A stretch of DNA of 64,000 bases from Schistocephalus solidus (GCA_017591395.1 WEDG01007340.1:167483-231482), one strand, 5' to 3'; counted from the stretch's first letter, positions 1 through 10,955 are shown. Notes: generated by a model from the letters alone, not told the origin. Made by a program: numbers and translations.

Positions 1-1012
1 TTTCATCTTTTGACAGTCAGTCTGCATAATTACTTTTGACTTCCGAAGACTTTCCAGGCCCTCGTTGATATTGCTTACCAGCGCCTTCGTCGTGTCATCC
101 TCGTGAGGAATATATACAGTTCTATCGCCCAAAAGTGTCTCGAATTTGTTGACGTAGTCCTCTTTGTTCAAAATACCCGTCGGTCGTCCTTTATCAGCTG
201 GAAGTATGACAATGGGTTGGCGACCTTTAGCGTCCAAAGTGCTTCACTTTCTGATTTCGAGAGTGTCTCGCTTTTTTGTGGCATATCAGTCTAGAAGATA
301 TTCGCTGTCGTAGCAGATATTTGCTTTCCTCGGTAATTGGGGTTTCACAAATGACAGATTCTGCAGCTGCAATAAAGTCTAGTGGTTGGGCATCCGTCGT
401 ATTGAAGCACGCATCATGGCTCAGGTCTTTTACCAGCTCTGCTGTTAGCTGTTTAGAAGATATGCTGTGCACAATATTAGCATAGCAAATGTTTGTATTC
501 TTCTTGCTCAATGTGGTGAACTTCTGCATCAATTTGGCTTCACGTACATTGCGAATGCTATGGTTGAGAACATTTGTCAGCACTTCTCCAAGAATCGTTG
601 AGCATTTGATTCGTTCCTCCTCAATTGTTGCTTTATACTTGCGCAGACGCAGGTGACAATCCTGGATGAAGACGCGAATCCTTCTGCGTCCGTGTTGTAT
701 AACCGTTCGGCTACCATTCGTCGACCTTTGGTAAGAGAGGCATCTCGGCAGAATGTTGGAGTCTAGGCCCCTATTTAGGAAACTCAGTTGAGCGTGCATC
801 GAAACTTGTCGACAGGGAAAGGATTCCCAACCACTTGCTGATTTAAGCGCTTCGCGCCCGAATATATTCCGAATGGTCGAGAGTATGCGAGGCTCAGGTA
901 ATTCTATAGAAGAGGACGGGAAGGCGTTCTCTGGGACCAGGTGTTTATTCATCCGACCTTTCGAACTCTCACAAGAGCCCATCGTCAAAGAATAAAAGAC
1001 TGTGCAACTCAC
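1..1012 (-). mobile_element. Penelope-like element, N-terminal part of the reverse-transcriptase ORF (runs off the window)
   Basis: The long minus-strand frame from 1012 to 227 is followed, after a one-base frame change near 227-232, by a frame open to base 1. The second frame contains VILPADKGR and then NKEDYVNKFETLL, which I recognise as the conserved start of the RT region in Penelope-like elements. The upstream part has the Cys/His-containing region typical of these ORFs (AELVKDLSHDACFN, then DFIAAAESVICET). The RT catalytic and GIY-YIG portions would lie left of base 1. The frame change makes this copy inactive as read. It starts directly behind the 3' end of another copy, so the two are head to tail. 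Confidence 0.85.
941..998 (-). ncRNA. Degenerate hammerhead-ribozyme-like motif at the junction of two PLE copies
   Basis: On the minus strand TTGACGA (988-982, for CTGATGA) is followed by a stem GGGCTC/GAGTTC, GAAA (962-959) and GGTC. GAATAAA after the putative cleavage site can pair with TTTATTC upstream as an interrupted stem I. Penelope-like elements are known to carry hammerheads in their terminal repeats, and this one sits where such a repeat would be. The first core base is C to T, so cleavage activity is doubtful. Confidence 0.45.
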
Positions 1013-1029
1013 TGCATATTTAAATCACC

Positions 1030-1680
1030 TCTGCCGTGTATAACCTTCATCAGAGCCATTGATTTGTTCGCACAGGGCCTGATATGCAGCTGGCAGATCG
1101 ATATGTCTATTGATCAGATCCGCGGTCGAGTGCCACGCTTCCTGCAGCAGGCGTGAAATTCGGTCATCTGACTGACCCAGTATTCTCACGCTGACAATGT
1201 CAAAGTCGTGCCCTGGTGAGGACGCGTGAGCGGCTACCAAGGGAAGTTTATCCTCCCTTCTCACAGCGAGCTGGTGCTCCTGCTTTATGGCGCAAACCCG
1301 TTTGCCAGTTTCGCCAGCTTGACCATAATGGCAGTCTATCCGTTAAATGATGCTGAATTTTTGTTTGAGGAGGATTAAGTCTTTAGGTTGCATGAGTTGC
1401 CGGTGGTTTGTCGTTTCCGGTCTGTGAGCCAGGACAATCCCAATTTCGTTTACAAGGCTACTGAAGTCTTCGGATACGCCATCCATGTAGGGTACTGCTT
1501 GCCAGTACTTCGGTTTTGGCTGCCCCTTCGTATCTATTTCCCCTTGGGTTCTCGTCTGTATTTCTCAACCAAACTCTCCAGGATATGCGTTGACCGTGAA
1601 TAGTTTCCGCAGAAGCTTGACCTCGGCCTTCTCGTCGGCTGGTTCGTTGCAATGTATTTCTGCTCGAGGGTACAGTTTTC
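1030..1680 (-). mobile_element. Penelope-like element, 3' portion (RT C-terminus and GIY-YIG endonuclease), degenerate
   Basis: Reading the minus strand from 1680 gives KAEVKLLRKLFTVNAYP, a stop, then WQAVPYMDGVSEDFSSL, LAHRPETT and MQPKDL. After another stop comes a GIY-YIG-like stretch, DCHYGQAGETGKRV, followed by KQEHQLAVRRED, LVAAHASSPGHDFD and a Leu/Trp-rich end (LLQEAWHSTADLINRHIDLPA). This is the order seen in Penelope-like polyproteins. At least two in-frame stops make it a relic. A short inverted repeat, CTCACGCA/TGCGTGAG, at 1680-1703 marks its upstream edge. Confidence 0.82.
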
Positions 1681-1969
1681 TCACGCAGCTGCGTTTGCGT
1701 GAGAGGGGGTGGTTGCTTAGATAACTTAGAATGCTAAAAGACATTCGTCACCTTGCTGTAAACCGTCGTTTTAAGTTCTCAAAAGAATCTGAACTCGATC
1801 TTCCCAGACATCCAGTTCACGATGGATGAAGCAAAAAGACTGTCAGTTGCCGTTTCTCCGTGTGTTGGTAAGCAGCAAGGGCAAAAGACCTATCCGTCGG
1901 CGCAAAAGTAGCCAACGGGAGCAGAAGGACTCTCCTCGGTCATCAGATCTTTATGCTGCTTTAATGTAT

Positions 1970-2470
1970 GGGAATTGGATGAGAGAGAGCGAGGTCGACG
2001 GCTCTGCGCATTTTCCGCACTATAAACAATGTGACGCTCTTGAAGTTACTACGGTGCGCTAAAAGTCACGTCTGGGAAGGTTACCAACTCACTGGATAAC
2101 TTGAACTGCGTGGCCATCCCAGTGCATGTTGTATGGAATGGTCAACACGTGGACTGACAGTCCGGCTGTAATGGCCCCTTCTTTATATGGCTTTTATGAC
2201 ACTGCTCGCGCCGTGGGATCCAAGCCAAGTGTGGTGACATGCCTAAGGGCAGCTCAATCCGCGCCAGACCCCTGTGCCCGATCCCACTCCGATCTTCTTG
2301 ACTTGATCCTGATACCTGGCTCAAGGGGGGAGGGGGAGTGTGCGTTAGATTCCGAGCAAGTCAATTCTCACTATAATCTAGTTCACGCGCAAGTCACCCT
2401 CCCCATGCCACCTTGCAGTGGCATAAACGGTAGACCTTGTCGAAAACGACGATCGAACTGTCAATAGATG
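1970..2470 (+). mobile_element. LINE 3'-UTR fragment, plus orientation
   Basis: The segment shares ordered motifs with the LINE 3' region at 4.08-4.86 kb read on its minus strand: the ACTATAAACAAT block, GTGCGCTAAAAG, a stretch like GGCTTTTATGACACT, the GTGGGATCCAAGCCA-type block and the final GCATAAACGGTAGACC-like block. No coding potential is visible. It is diverged and carries no ORF part. Confidence 0.55.
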
Positions 2471-2479
2471 CCGATAAGT

Positions 2480-3500
2480 TATCTTCATTTTCGCTGGTAA
2501 GAAACCTACATTATCCGGGTGCCGATGAAGATGGATCCAGCAGACACATTAAAATTGGTTCGGTCTTAATGACAGATGCGTATGGTACTGCAGTTTTGCA
2601 GTTTACCGGTAGCTTTTCTTAAGTAAAAATATATTTCAATGAAGTGAATGCACTTTCTCGGCTGATATATTGATGAGGAGAACTAAAACGTCAAATCATA
2701 TCCAAATGATTAATTTTGGTGAGAAAAGGCCTGAAAACCAAACAAAGTTAATATTTGACGCAGACAGGATCAGTAAGATCCTTTCCGTGCTAGTTCAAAT
2801 GCGACTTGATATCCACTCTCCGGATAAGCAGCTAGGACAAACAGGTAAGTCCTGCAACAAGAAGACTGCAGGGCTACATAGGGGTCAAAATTCACGAGAG
2901 TATGCTTCGAATCACTTCTCACTGAGGAAAACTGCGAATAAACATGAAACAAGGAGAACGTTGGACGAATCAGAAAACGTTTGTCACCTTACGGAGTTGA
3001 CTCGGTAACCTATGATAGTATGCCTTAGCATGTACGGAGGCATAACCACAAGATTTGAAGAAGAGTGTAACAAAACGCCAGGCCCATTCAAAAGCCTTAG
3101 GATTTTGCTAGCAAACCCTTTCCGAGTAAAAAGCAGAAATAAAATCGGATGAAAACAACTCTGGCTTGCGAACTCTTCAGTCTAGTGAGTTAAGTGGTTC
3201 TACAAGGGTTAGGAAAGGTCCGCAATGAACTTCCGTTCTGACATGGTTACTTTTCTAACATTCTCATGATAATGAGGAAGTGCATTTCACCGAGTTTCCA
3301 GGAAAGGCTCGGCCATCTCATCGCGGACAGTAGACTTACAATAGAGATAGATGAGGAACATCGGCTGCTCTATATAAAAGGCAGCGATCTCACATTACCG
3401 TACGCCAAAAGACTTCGAAAGTACAGCAAAAATTCTCGGCCTCCATGGCAGTCACTAGGTTATTCTCCAACGGGGTTTCGTTGGAAGTCCGTTTCAAGGA
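2480..3500. other. No recognisable feature
   Basis: Several short open frames occur on both strands, but none shows a domain, splice-site pattern or similarity that I recognise. The stretch sits between two LINE-derived blocks and is probably old repeat or intergenic DNA. Confidence 0.4.
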
Positions 3501-3509
3501 ATTACAATT

Positions 3510-4230
3510 CCTCTGGTGCCTGGCGCGGCCGAGGCCCCTAGCCGCCACTTGGCGTGCCACCACCACCCCCCATGCTCAGCATTTGTTATGGGAGCGCAGC
3601 CCGAATAACGTCTGCCGTGCCCTGATGTGACCCCCATGTTGGTCCAATACGTCTACAACGTGGCCCGTTTAAGGGGCACCCGATAATTCAATTGTCGATT
3701 TCGACTAGGTCCACCGTACACTCCATAGCAGGGTGGTGCAGGTACGGTGAATTGCGCGTGATTTAGTTGGAAGTGATAGTAAACTTGGGCTGCATCTACC
3801 TCACTGTATCCTCCGTCCCCACCTACGCCCGGTGTCAAGACAGAGACTAGAAGACCGGAGATGGGAAAGGGGGCAGATGGCTGGCCTGGCTGGGGCCCCT
3901 GGGTCCTAGCCGCCCCCTAGGCGTGCCACCACACCCCCATGTTCGGCATTTGTTATGGGAGCGCAACCCGATAAACTCCTGCTGTACCCTGATGTGGCCA
4001 TTATGTTGGTCCAACGAGTATAACACGTGGCCCATTTAGGGGCATATTCTAGCTATATGACAGTTTGACCATCGATTATGCGAGGTCAAATGTATGCTCC
4101 ACGGAAGGGTGGTGCAGGGATGGTGACATGTGCGTGATTTAGTTTAAAGTGATAGTAGACTTGCGCTGCATCTACCGCACTCTCTACTCCCCCATCTGAG
4201 CCCAGTGACATCACAGATTTAAGAAGGCCG
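3510..4230 (-). repeat. Partial tandem repeat (about 368-bp period) of LINE 3'-UTR sequence
   Basis: The block GCATTTGTTATGGGAGCGCA occurs at about 3579 and again at about 3947. In both places it is preceded by GGCGTGCCACCA and followed by the GATGTG...TTGGTCCAA and GTGGCCC blocks. The segments around 3690-3870 and 4090-4240 repeat the GGTGGTGCAGG, GTGATTTAGTT and GACCGGAGATGGGA-type blocks. The array is continuous with the 3' UTR of the LINE on the right, so it is most simply a duplicated LINE tail. Confidence 0.65.
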
Positions 4231-4917
4231 GAGATGGGAGTGGGCGCAGGTGGCTGGTGCGGCTGCAGCCGCCCCTCGGCGTACCACCACACCTGGTTCG
4301 GATCCCACGGAGTGGGAGTGCCATAAAGGCCACATTAAGAAGAAGCCATTGCAGCCTGACTGTAGTCCGCTAGTCAGCCACTTCACACAAAACACACATT
4401 GGGCTGACCACGAGGTCGGAGTTGTCCCGTCAGTTGGCAACCGTCCAAGCTACGGCTTTTAGCGCACCATGATAGCTTCAAGCGCTTCAGATTGTTTATA
4501 GTGAGGAAAATGCGCTGAACCGCCTACCTCGTTCTCTCCCCTACCCCCACAATCAGACCACCGTCTGAGACGGTCAGTTGTCTGATTGGGAGTGTGCGCA
4601 TTGGCTGACGGGTCGGCGTACCCGTCGTCGCGCGCCACAGCACGACCTGGCCCCATAACGCACACACCAGGATTCACAAACTCAGGGGATATGGAGCAGC
4701 CATCGCCGTCTGACTCCCAGTCCACTGGTCAGTCACACGACACACACAGCACATACACTGGGCCGACGGCGTGGTCTGGTGTAAGCGTCAGCTTGGCCGC
4801 TTTCCAAGCTACGATTTATAGGAAAGCGTGATATTCACAGGTGCATGATGATGGTGAGGGTGTTGTCTATGTATTGGTGTAGGTAGTGTGCGCTGATGTG
4901 GTTTAGCCTCCGGTGGT
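4020..4917 (-). mobile_element. 3' untranslated region of the LINE ending at 4918
   Basis: This lies downstream, in the LINE sense, of the LINE ORF stop. Nearly the same sequence recurs at 60.70-61.55 kb and in part at 16.49-17.45 kb. Shared blocks include CAGTTGGCAAC, TTTAGCGCACC, AGCACGACCTGGCCCC and the GACCGGAGATGGGA-type block. The conservation suggests a functional 3' UTR used by the element's RT. Confidence 0.65.
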
Positions 4918-5812
4918 CTACCACAGGTTGTCGTGGAGGCGCATGTGTTTTAATAGGCCAATGCGGTGTGTAAATATGCGGGAGCAGTGAGGGCAGTGTA
5001 GGTGGGCGCGTCGACCATATGTCAGAGCCTCAGGCCCTGGTTTACCATCCTCCGGGTGATGGATTCGCAGGTGACCGACCAGGCTGATGCGTGAGTTGAA
5101 GTTGCAGGTGCAGTGTGAGCAGGAGAAATCGGGAGAGGCTGGGGGATGTCATTCGTGGTAGTGAGGGTAGCAGTGGCGGTAAGAATGGCAGTAGTGGAGG
5201 ATGCGCAAGGGGTATCTGTGTTGTCGGCATTGCGGTGAATTCCGCTGTCATGGATGCGCATATGACCGAATGCGATGAGTGAATGCGCGAGGACAGTGAA
5301 GGCAGTGAAGGTGATCTCTGTTGTGAGTGGGTGCTCCAGGCACTGTTTCACCCGTCTCTATACGATGGATTTGCAAGTGACCGACCAGGCCGATCTGTGA
5401 GGTCAATGTGCGGCCGCAATGTGGACAGTTAGGGAGAGAGTCCCCATCGCTGTTGGTGGCGGTGGCGGCGATGGTGGAGGCAACAGGTGATGAATATTGG
5501 GGTGTGGTTTCTATGATGGTGGGAGTAATGGAATTGACGCCACGAGTGAGGGTAGGAGAGTCCGAAGGAGGGTTGGCAGAATTTGACGTAGAAGTTGAAA
5601 TTGTTGGATTGTTGGTGCATTGCGTTTGAAGATGTCTGAACGGGCCGATTCGCGCGCGGAAGGTGCGTTGTTAGTGCGGGCATGTTGGGAGGGCTTGGGC
5701 AGTGGCGGTGTTAATCCGGGGCGCAGGTGACTTTCGTGCCGCACTTTTGGTCGTGGGTACGGCGATCCGGTTGGCTTTGTAGATTGCTGCCCCTGTCCTC
5801 ACTGACCTACTT
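4918..5812 (-). pseudogene. LINE copy 1, C-terminal C2H2 zinc-finger region (damaged)
   Basis: On the minus strand four finger-like units can be read in shifting frames: CPHCGRTLTSQIGLVGHLQIH (about 5430-5367), a CLHCPRAFTHR finger cut by an about 8-bp deletion (about 5305-5245), CSHCTCNFNSRISLVGH (about 5125-5070), and CPHCSRIFTHRIGLLKH followed by MRLH (about 4990-4930), then a stop at 4918. The last has perfect C-x2-C-x12-H-x3-H spacing. Ser/Thr/Pro-rich linkers separate the fingers. They presumably bound nucleic acid for the retrotransposon, which is inference. Confidence 0.7.
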
Positions 5813-6165
5813 CACGCCGGTCGGTTACGAGTGAGGTCCTCCCATGTTGCCGGGTTGACCTGCAGTTGCTTCAGGGAGGTATTCAAAGTGTCCTTGTAGA
5901 GTCGTACTTGACCCCCGAATCGACGAGAACTCGTGGCCATATATCCACAGAAGAGTCCTTTGGGTAGTCTTTCATCATCTATCCTCACAAGGTGGCCACT
6001 CCAGTGCAGTCGCTGTTGTTTCAGCTGAGCATAAATTCTGAGAAGGCCTGTTCGTTCCAACACTTCTGTGTCCGGTACCCTGTCTTGCCATGTTAGCTTA
6101 AGTAGTCTGCGAAGGCAGCTGAGGTGGAGGTGGTTGAGCTTCCGCGCCTGCTATTTGTAGATGGT

Positions 6166-8110
6166 CTACGTCTCCCCTCCATACAACAGCGTCGGCAATT
6201 TGACAGCTTTGTACCTCTTGAGTTTGGTGCTGAGGTGGAGACGGTGTCGATTCCAAACCACGTTCTGCATGCGTCCAAAGGCTTGGCTGGCTTTGGCGAT
6301 CCGATGGGCGATCTCATCATCGACTTTGGTGCTGCGTAAGAGATTGCTGTCTAGATACGTGAAGGTATCTACAGATTTAAGTTGGGTGCCATTGACTTTG
6401 ATGTGAGCTGCGGTGTATAGAGTGTTTGGCGACGGTTGATGCATCACAACCGTTTTCTCAGTGTTGATGCGAAGTCCGAAGTTGTCACAGGCGGCAGCGA
6501 AGAGGTCCATGCTCCTTTGCATGTCCTCTTCTGTCGTTGTATTGAGTGCGCAGTCATCAGCGAATAGAAGTTCACGGATAGTCGCTGTGGAGACACGCGA
6601 GCGGAAGTGCATTCGTCTTTGGTTGAGGAGCCGGCCGTCCATCCGGTAGGCGATGCGGATCCCGGGGCGTTCGTCACGGTAGGCATCCATTAACATGGCA
6701 GATAACATGAGGCTGAACAGGGTGGGAGCCAATACGTAGCCCTGCTTCACTCCGGTGGTCACTGCGAATGCTTCAGATACTGTCCCATTGTCAGTAACGC
6801 GCGCCATCATCCCGTCGTGAAGCTGACGTACCATATGCGTGAACCGTTCAGGACAGCCGAATTTCTGCATGATTTTCCACAGCCCGTCGCGATTCACCGT
6901 GTCAAAGGCTTTCGTCAGGTCCACAAAGGTAGTGTAGAGGTGAGTCCGTATCTCTTGGCACTTCTCTTGTAGCTGGCGAGCAGCGAAGATCATGTCGATT
7001 GTTCCTCTGTGTCGTCGGAAGCCGCATTGACTTTCCGGGAGCAATCCTTGCTCCAGGTCGAGCGTTCAAGCGGTTGAGGAGAATGCGGGCAAAGATCTTT
7101 CCAGCGATGTTCAGTAGCGAAATTCCTCGATGGTTGTCGTAAAGTTGGCGGTTTCCTTTCTTCTTGTATAGGTGGACAATGGTGGCGTCTTTGAAATCCT
7201 GAGGGACTTGTCCTTGGTGCCACATCTCCTGGAAGAGCACTGTGAGTCGATTCATCAGCTGAGGTCCACCATGCTTGTAAATCTCAGCAGGGATCTTGTC
7301 CGAGCCAGGTGCTTTCCCGCTGGAGAGTTGCTGCACTGCTCTGATGGTTTCTTGGAGAGAGGGCGGGAGATCAAGGTTGGCGTTGATTTCAACTTCAGGC
7401 AGGCGATCGATGGCGGCGTTGGAGATGGTGGAGGGCTGGTTGAGAACGCTTTGAATGTGCTCTGCCCATCGCGTCAGGATTTGCGTCTTCTCGGTGAGCA
7501 GCGTCCTGCCGTCGGCACTGAGAATCGGGGCGGCTCCTTTGACTGGAGGTCCGTAGACAGCCTTGGTGGCGGCGAAGAAGTTCTTCCATTCGTTTCGGTC
7601 CGCGTACCCTTGGATTTCCTCGGCTTTGCGCGTCATCCAGTCATCCTGCATCTCCTGCAGTCGTTGCTGTACAAGGCAGCGACTTTGGTAGAAGGCTGTC
7701 TTGTTTGCAGCGGTAGGGCGAGCGATGTAGGCTTTATGTAACTGGTTCTTTTCGACGAGCAGAGCGTTGATAGCTGCGTCGTTGTCATCGAACCAGTCTT
7801 GGTGCTGACGACGTGCGCGGCCGAGGACATCCAGGGCAGTGGATTGGATGGTGTCTCTCAGCTGAAACCAGCGGTTCTCCACGGAGATGTCCGCGTCGGC
7901 GACTGGAAGGTTGGCTAGACGGTTGGCCAGTTCGTTGCTGAAATGTAGATGGTGAGCAGGCACATTCAACAAAACACTATTCAACTTACTTTGTGGTCGC
8001 TTAACTTGGGTTCTACTGCGTGGTTGCAGACGAAGCCTCATCTTGGAGATGACAAGGTGGTGATCCATCCATTCGTTGGCACCGGTGATCTCGCCTTCGG
8101 ACGAGAACAT
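6166..8110 (-). pseudogene. LINE copy 1, linker and reverse transcriptase (two overlapping frames)
   Basis: The frame from 8110 carries the linker and the first RT blocks (VQQLSSGKAPGSDKIP, FKDATIVHLYKKKGNR, HRGISLLNIAGKIF). A frame change near 7040 continues into [49 protein letters not shown] and [11 protein letters not shown], where FADD is the metal-binding box. The order matches RTE-type RTs. The frame is lost again near 6165, before a thumb/connection region that reappears at 6063-5812 ([24 protein letters not shown]). Confidence 0.85.
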
Positions 8111-8640
8111 AGTCCAAGAGGTGCCAGTGTCTCGACCGGGAGTGTACCCAAATCGGTTTTTGTCGCATCGGGAGGCGGAAGTAGGTGTTTGGACAGCAGG
8201 AGATGGTGTTCCGCACAGGTTCGCAGAAGAAGGATGCTATTATCATTACGGCTACCAAGACCATGGGGAACCAGCACTCCTCTCCACGAGGCACGGTCTA
8301 TCCCGACGCGGGCGTTAAAGTCACCAAGAACAATTAACTTGTCCACGTGCGGCCCAGTCGCTAGCAGGGCGTGCAGGTCCTCGTAGAATTTGTCCTTCGC
8401 CGCATCAGAGCTCGTCATCGGGGGAGCGTAGGCGCTACTGATGGTGGTGAAATTGTCTGTCCGAAGAGGTAGACGTAGGCTCCTCAGGCGATCATTGATA
8501 CACTGCGGTAGACAGGGCAGACGTCCCACGATGTCGTTCCGGATGGCAATGGCAACATCAGTGTCGTGTTGCTCTGCCTTTGGCTGGCCGCTCCCGAAGA
8601 AGGTTTAGCCGGCAACTACCTCCTCCAGCTGACCCTGTTC
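8030..8640 (-). pseudogene. LINE copy 1, endonuclease domain (frameshifted)
   Basis: The first frame gives the exonuclease-endonuclease-phosphatase fold motifs [23 protein letters not shown] and [11 protein letters not shown] frame change near 8180 is required to reach [16 protein letters not shown], the motif just before the terminal SDHxLV-type block (here [14 protein letters not shown], in a third frame). The role would have been nicking the target DNA. Two frame changes in 150 bp make it inactive. Confidence 0.8.
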
Positions 8641-8829
8641 AGATAATCGGGTTTCACTGAGAGCAACAATGCCCACTTCGTAGCGGGCCAGCTCCCGAGC
8701 GCAGTCCTCCGTTCAGGTCGGTTGCTCCTGGGATTGTCTAAAAGGGATCGAACATTTCAGGCTGCTAGAGTAAGCAAGCTCACTCGAGCAGTCCGAAGGG
8801 TACCCCGGAGGGTACGGTGGGGGAATTGG

Positions 8830-10583
8830 GAGAGGAGTTGTTGATATTGTTTCGTCAGATCCACAAAGTAAGTGTAAAGGTGGGTTCACATCGCCTAGCA
8901 TTTATCTTGTAGCTGGTGGGCAGCGAAGATGATGTTGGTTGTTTCGCGGTGTCGGCGGAAGCCACATTGACTTTCCGGGAGCAGACCCTTCTCTAGGTGA
9001 CCGTTCAGACGATTGAGAAGGATACGGGTGAAGATTTTCCCTGTGAGGTTGAGAAACAAGATGCCTCTGTGATTATCACAGAGTTACCGGTTCCCCTTTC
9101 GGTTGTAGAGATGAACGACGGTCCCGTCTTTGAATTCCTGAGGAACTTGTCCTTGGAACCACATCTCCTGGAAGATTGTTGTGAGTTCTACCATCAGCCG
9201 GGGCCCACCGTGCTTGTAGAATGCTGGTGGGATTGAGTCGGATCCCGGTGCTTTCCCGCTGGAACTCTGCTGTACGGCCCAGATGGTTTCTGGTAGGGAA
9301 GGCGGCAGGTCCAGGTCATTGTTCGTGTCCACTTGAGGAAGTCGGTCAATGGCAGTATCGGAGATGGTGGATGAGAAATTTGGGACAGTTCTGAAGTGCT
9401 CGGCCCAGCGCTTCAGAATTTGCGATTTCTCTGTCAGCAGTGTTGTGCCGTCAGAGCTGAGAAGCGGTGCATTCCCCTTGATGCAGGGGCCGTAGATGGC
9501 CTTGATGGCTTTGGAAAAGTTTTTAATTTCATTGCGGTCCGCATACCCCATGATTTCCTCAGTCTTTCGGACAATCCAGGCTTCCTGCATCTCCCGCAGC
9601 CGTTGTTGTACAAGGCAGTGGCATTTGAAGAAGGCTGCTTTGGTGACGTCAGTCCGAAGGTCCATGTAGGTTTTGTGTAGTCCATTCTTCTCCACGAGTA
9701 AACTGCTGAGGTCGGCGTCATTGTCGTGAAACCAGTCCTGGTGTTTACGGCCTGCGCGTCCGAGGACTTCGAGGGCGGTGGAATGGATGACATATCGCAG
9801 TTTACACCATCGTGTCTCCACGGTGGCGTTATTATCTGTAGCATGCACGATCTCCAGTTTCTATGTTATGTTGTTGCTGAAATCAAAACATTGAGCAGGT
9901 AAATTTAATAAAAGCGTATTTAACTTACATGGCAGTCGCTCACCTTGGGGCCTTCGTCGGGATTGAAGTCAGAGCCTCGTCTTGGAGATAAGGAGGTGGT
10001 GATCCGTCAACCATCGTCATCGCGGATCGCCTTGGTTAACAGCACACATCGTCGATCTCGCCTCCGGACGAGAACATAGTCCAGCAGCTGCCAGCGCCAC
10101 GACTGAGGGTGCATCCACGTGGCCTTCTCCCGCGTTGGAAGGCGGAAGAAGGTGTTAGTCAGCAGGAGACGGTTTTCCGCACACGTCCGCATAAGAAGGA
10201 GGCCGGTATCGTTACAGCTACCGAGACCGTGGGGACCCAGCACTCTCTGCCAGGCAGCGTGTTCCGTCCCGACGCAGGCGTTAAAGTCACCAAGGACAAT
10301 TAACTTGTCCCCCTTCGACACAGTCGCCAGCAGGGCGTGCAATTCCTCGTAGAATTTGTCCTTTGTCGCATCAAAGCCCGTCATTCGGGGAGCGTACTCG
10401 CTGATGATTGTGAACTTGTCTGCCCAAAGAGGCAGGCGTAGGTTCCTCAGGCGCCAAATCGATACCCTGCGGCAGACACGGCAGGCGTCCCACGATGTCG
10501 TTTTGGATGGCGAAGGAAACACCAGCGTCACGTCGCTCTGCATTTGGCCGGATGCTCCAGAAGAATGTGTAGCCGGCACCCAC
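8830..10583 (-). mobile_element. Second LINE copy of the same family, truncated at both ends
   Basis: The copy starts at [10 protein letters not shown] in the endonuclease (10583) and reads through [28 protein letters not shown] and [14 protein letters not shown] to the linker (ALEVLGRAGRKHQDWF, 9848-9600). It then enters the RT N-terminus (SSSGKAPGSDSIPPAFYKHGG). It stops at about 8830, just after YTYFVDLTK and before the catalytic box, where the 5' end of copy 1 abuts. Frame changes occur near 9990-9850 and 9090. It is the same family as copy 1 but diverged at many residues. Confidence 0.82.
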
Positions 10584-10639
10584 CTGTTGTTTGTTTGAGT
10601 TTTACGACCGCGTATTTTGCAATCTGCGAGCCGTGGCCG

Positions 10640-10955
10640 GCTGCAAAACGGGCCCGGTGCTCAATGGTAGTGTTACACTCAATGACCACAGATCGTGTGT
10701 TCGAATCTCGGGTGATCCACACCCGGGATTGGGTATAACTGGCTGATGACGGCTAATAAGCCAGAAATGGCCATTTCGGTCTCCCTTGTCTTTGTCAATT
10801 CAACCTTATCATCATATTACCCAAGTTGCTATGCAACTGCCTGCGAGGGCTCTAAAGTGAGCTCCAGGGAACAACGGAACATCCTTGTTCCTAGCCAGAT
10901 CGGTGAATACCTCACTATCATAATTCATATTCCCGATCGTAAACCGACAAAACAA
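10640..10955 (+). mobile_element. tRNA-headed SINE, unit A
   Basis: A tRNA-like head (GGTGCTCAATGGTAG as A box, GTTCGAATCTC as B box) runs into GGATTGGGTAT, a hammerhead-like segment, a TCTCCCTTGTCTTTGTC block, a CTGCCTGCGAGGGCTCT block and a tail near CCCGATCG...ACCGACAAAACAAC. Units B and C follow directly. The polymerase III boxes give it an internal promoter. As a SINE it has no ORF and would depend on a partner LINE or PLE. Confidence 0.75.
10737..10781 (+). ncRNA. Hammerhead ribozyme in SINE unit A
   Basis: AACTGG is followed by the invariant core CTGATGA (10743-10749), hairpin GGCT-AATA-AGCC, GAAA (10764-10767), a self-complementary TGGCCA and T-T, then TCGGTC. Stem I forms with wobbles. 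Stem III is ATGG/CCAT with no loop, which would favour a dimer. The predicted cut is after 10775. The base of stem II is C-A here, but T-A in unit C. Confidence 0.7.

Larger units (their letters stand above)
4918..8766 (-). mobile_element. RTE-like non-LTR retrotransposon (LINE), nearly complete ORF with C-terminal zinc fingers, broken
   Basis: The ORF reads from 8766 (NVRSLLDN) through an apurinic-type endonuclease (8640-8030), a linker, reverse transcriptase (about 7500-6170) and several C2H2 fingers (about 5435-4918). Landmarks are [15 protein letters not shown] and [12 protein letters not shown] in the endonuclease, and SGKAPGSDKIPAEIYKHGG and LLFADDCAL in the RT, where FADD is the catalytic box. 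[19 protein letters not shown] ends the RT region. Frame changes occur near 8180, 7040, 6165, 5810 and 5290, and there is an internal stop in the endonuclease region, so the copy is dead. The family replicates by target-primed reverse transcription. RTE clade membership is inferred from motif style. Confidence 0.85.

Noticed and set aside
1025..1065. CTGATGA on the minus strand near 1050 as a hammerhead
   Set aside because: It encodes part of the PLE ORF end and lacks GAAA and pairing flanks; the junction motif at 941-998 is the better candidate.
7172..7741. 189-codon plus-strand frame
   Set aside because: It is the antisense shadow of the LINE reverse-transcriptase linker.
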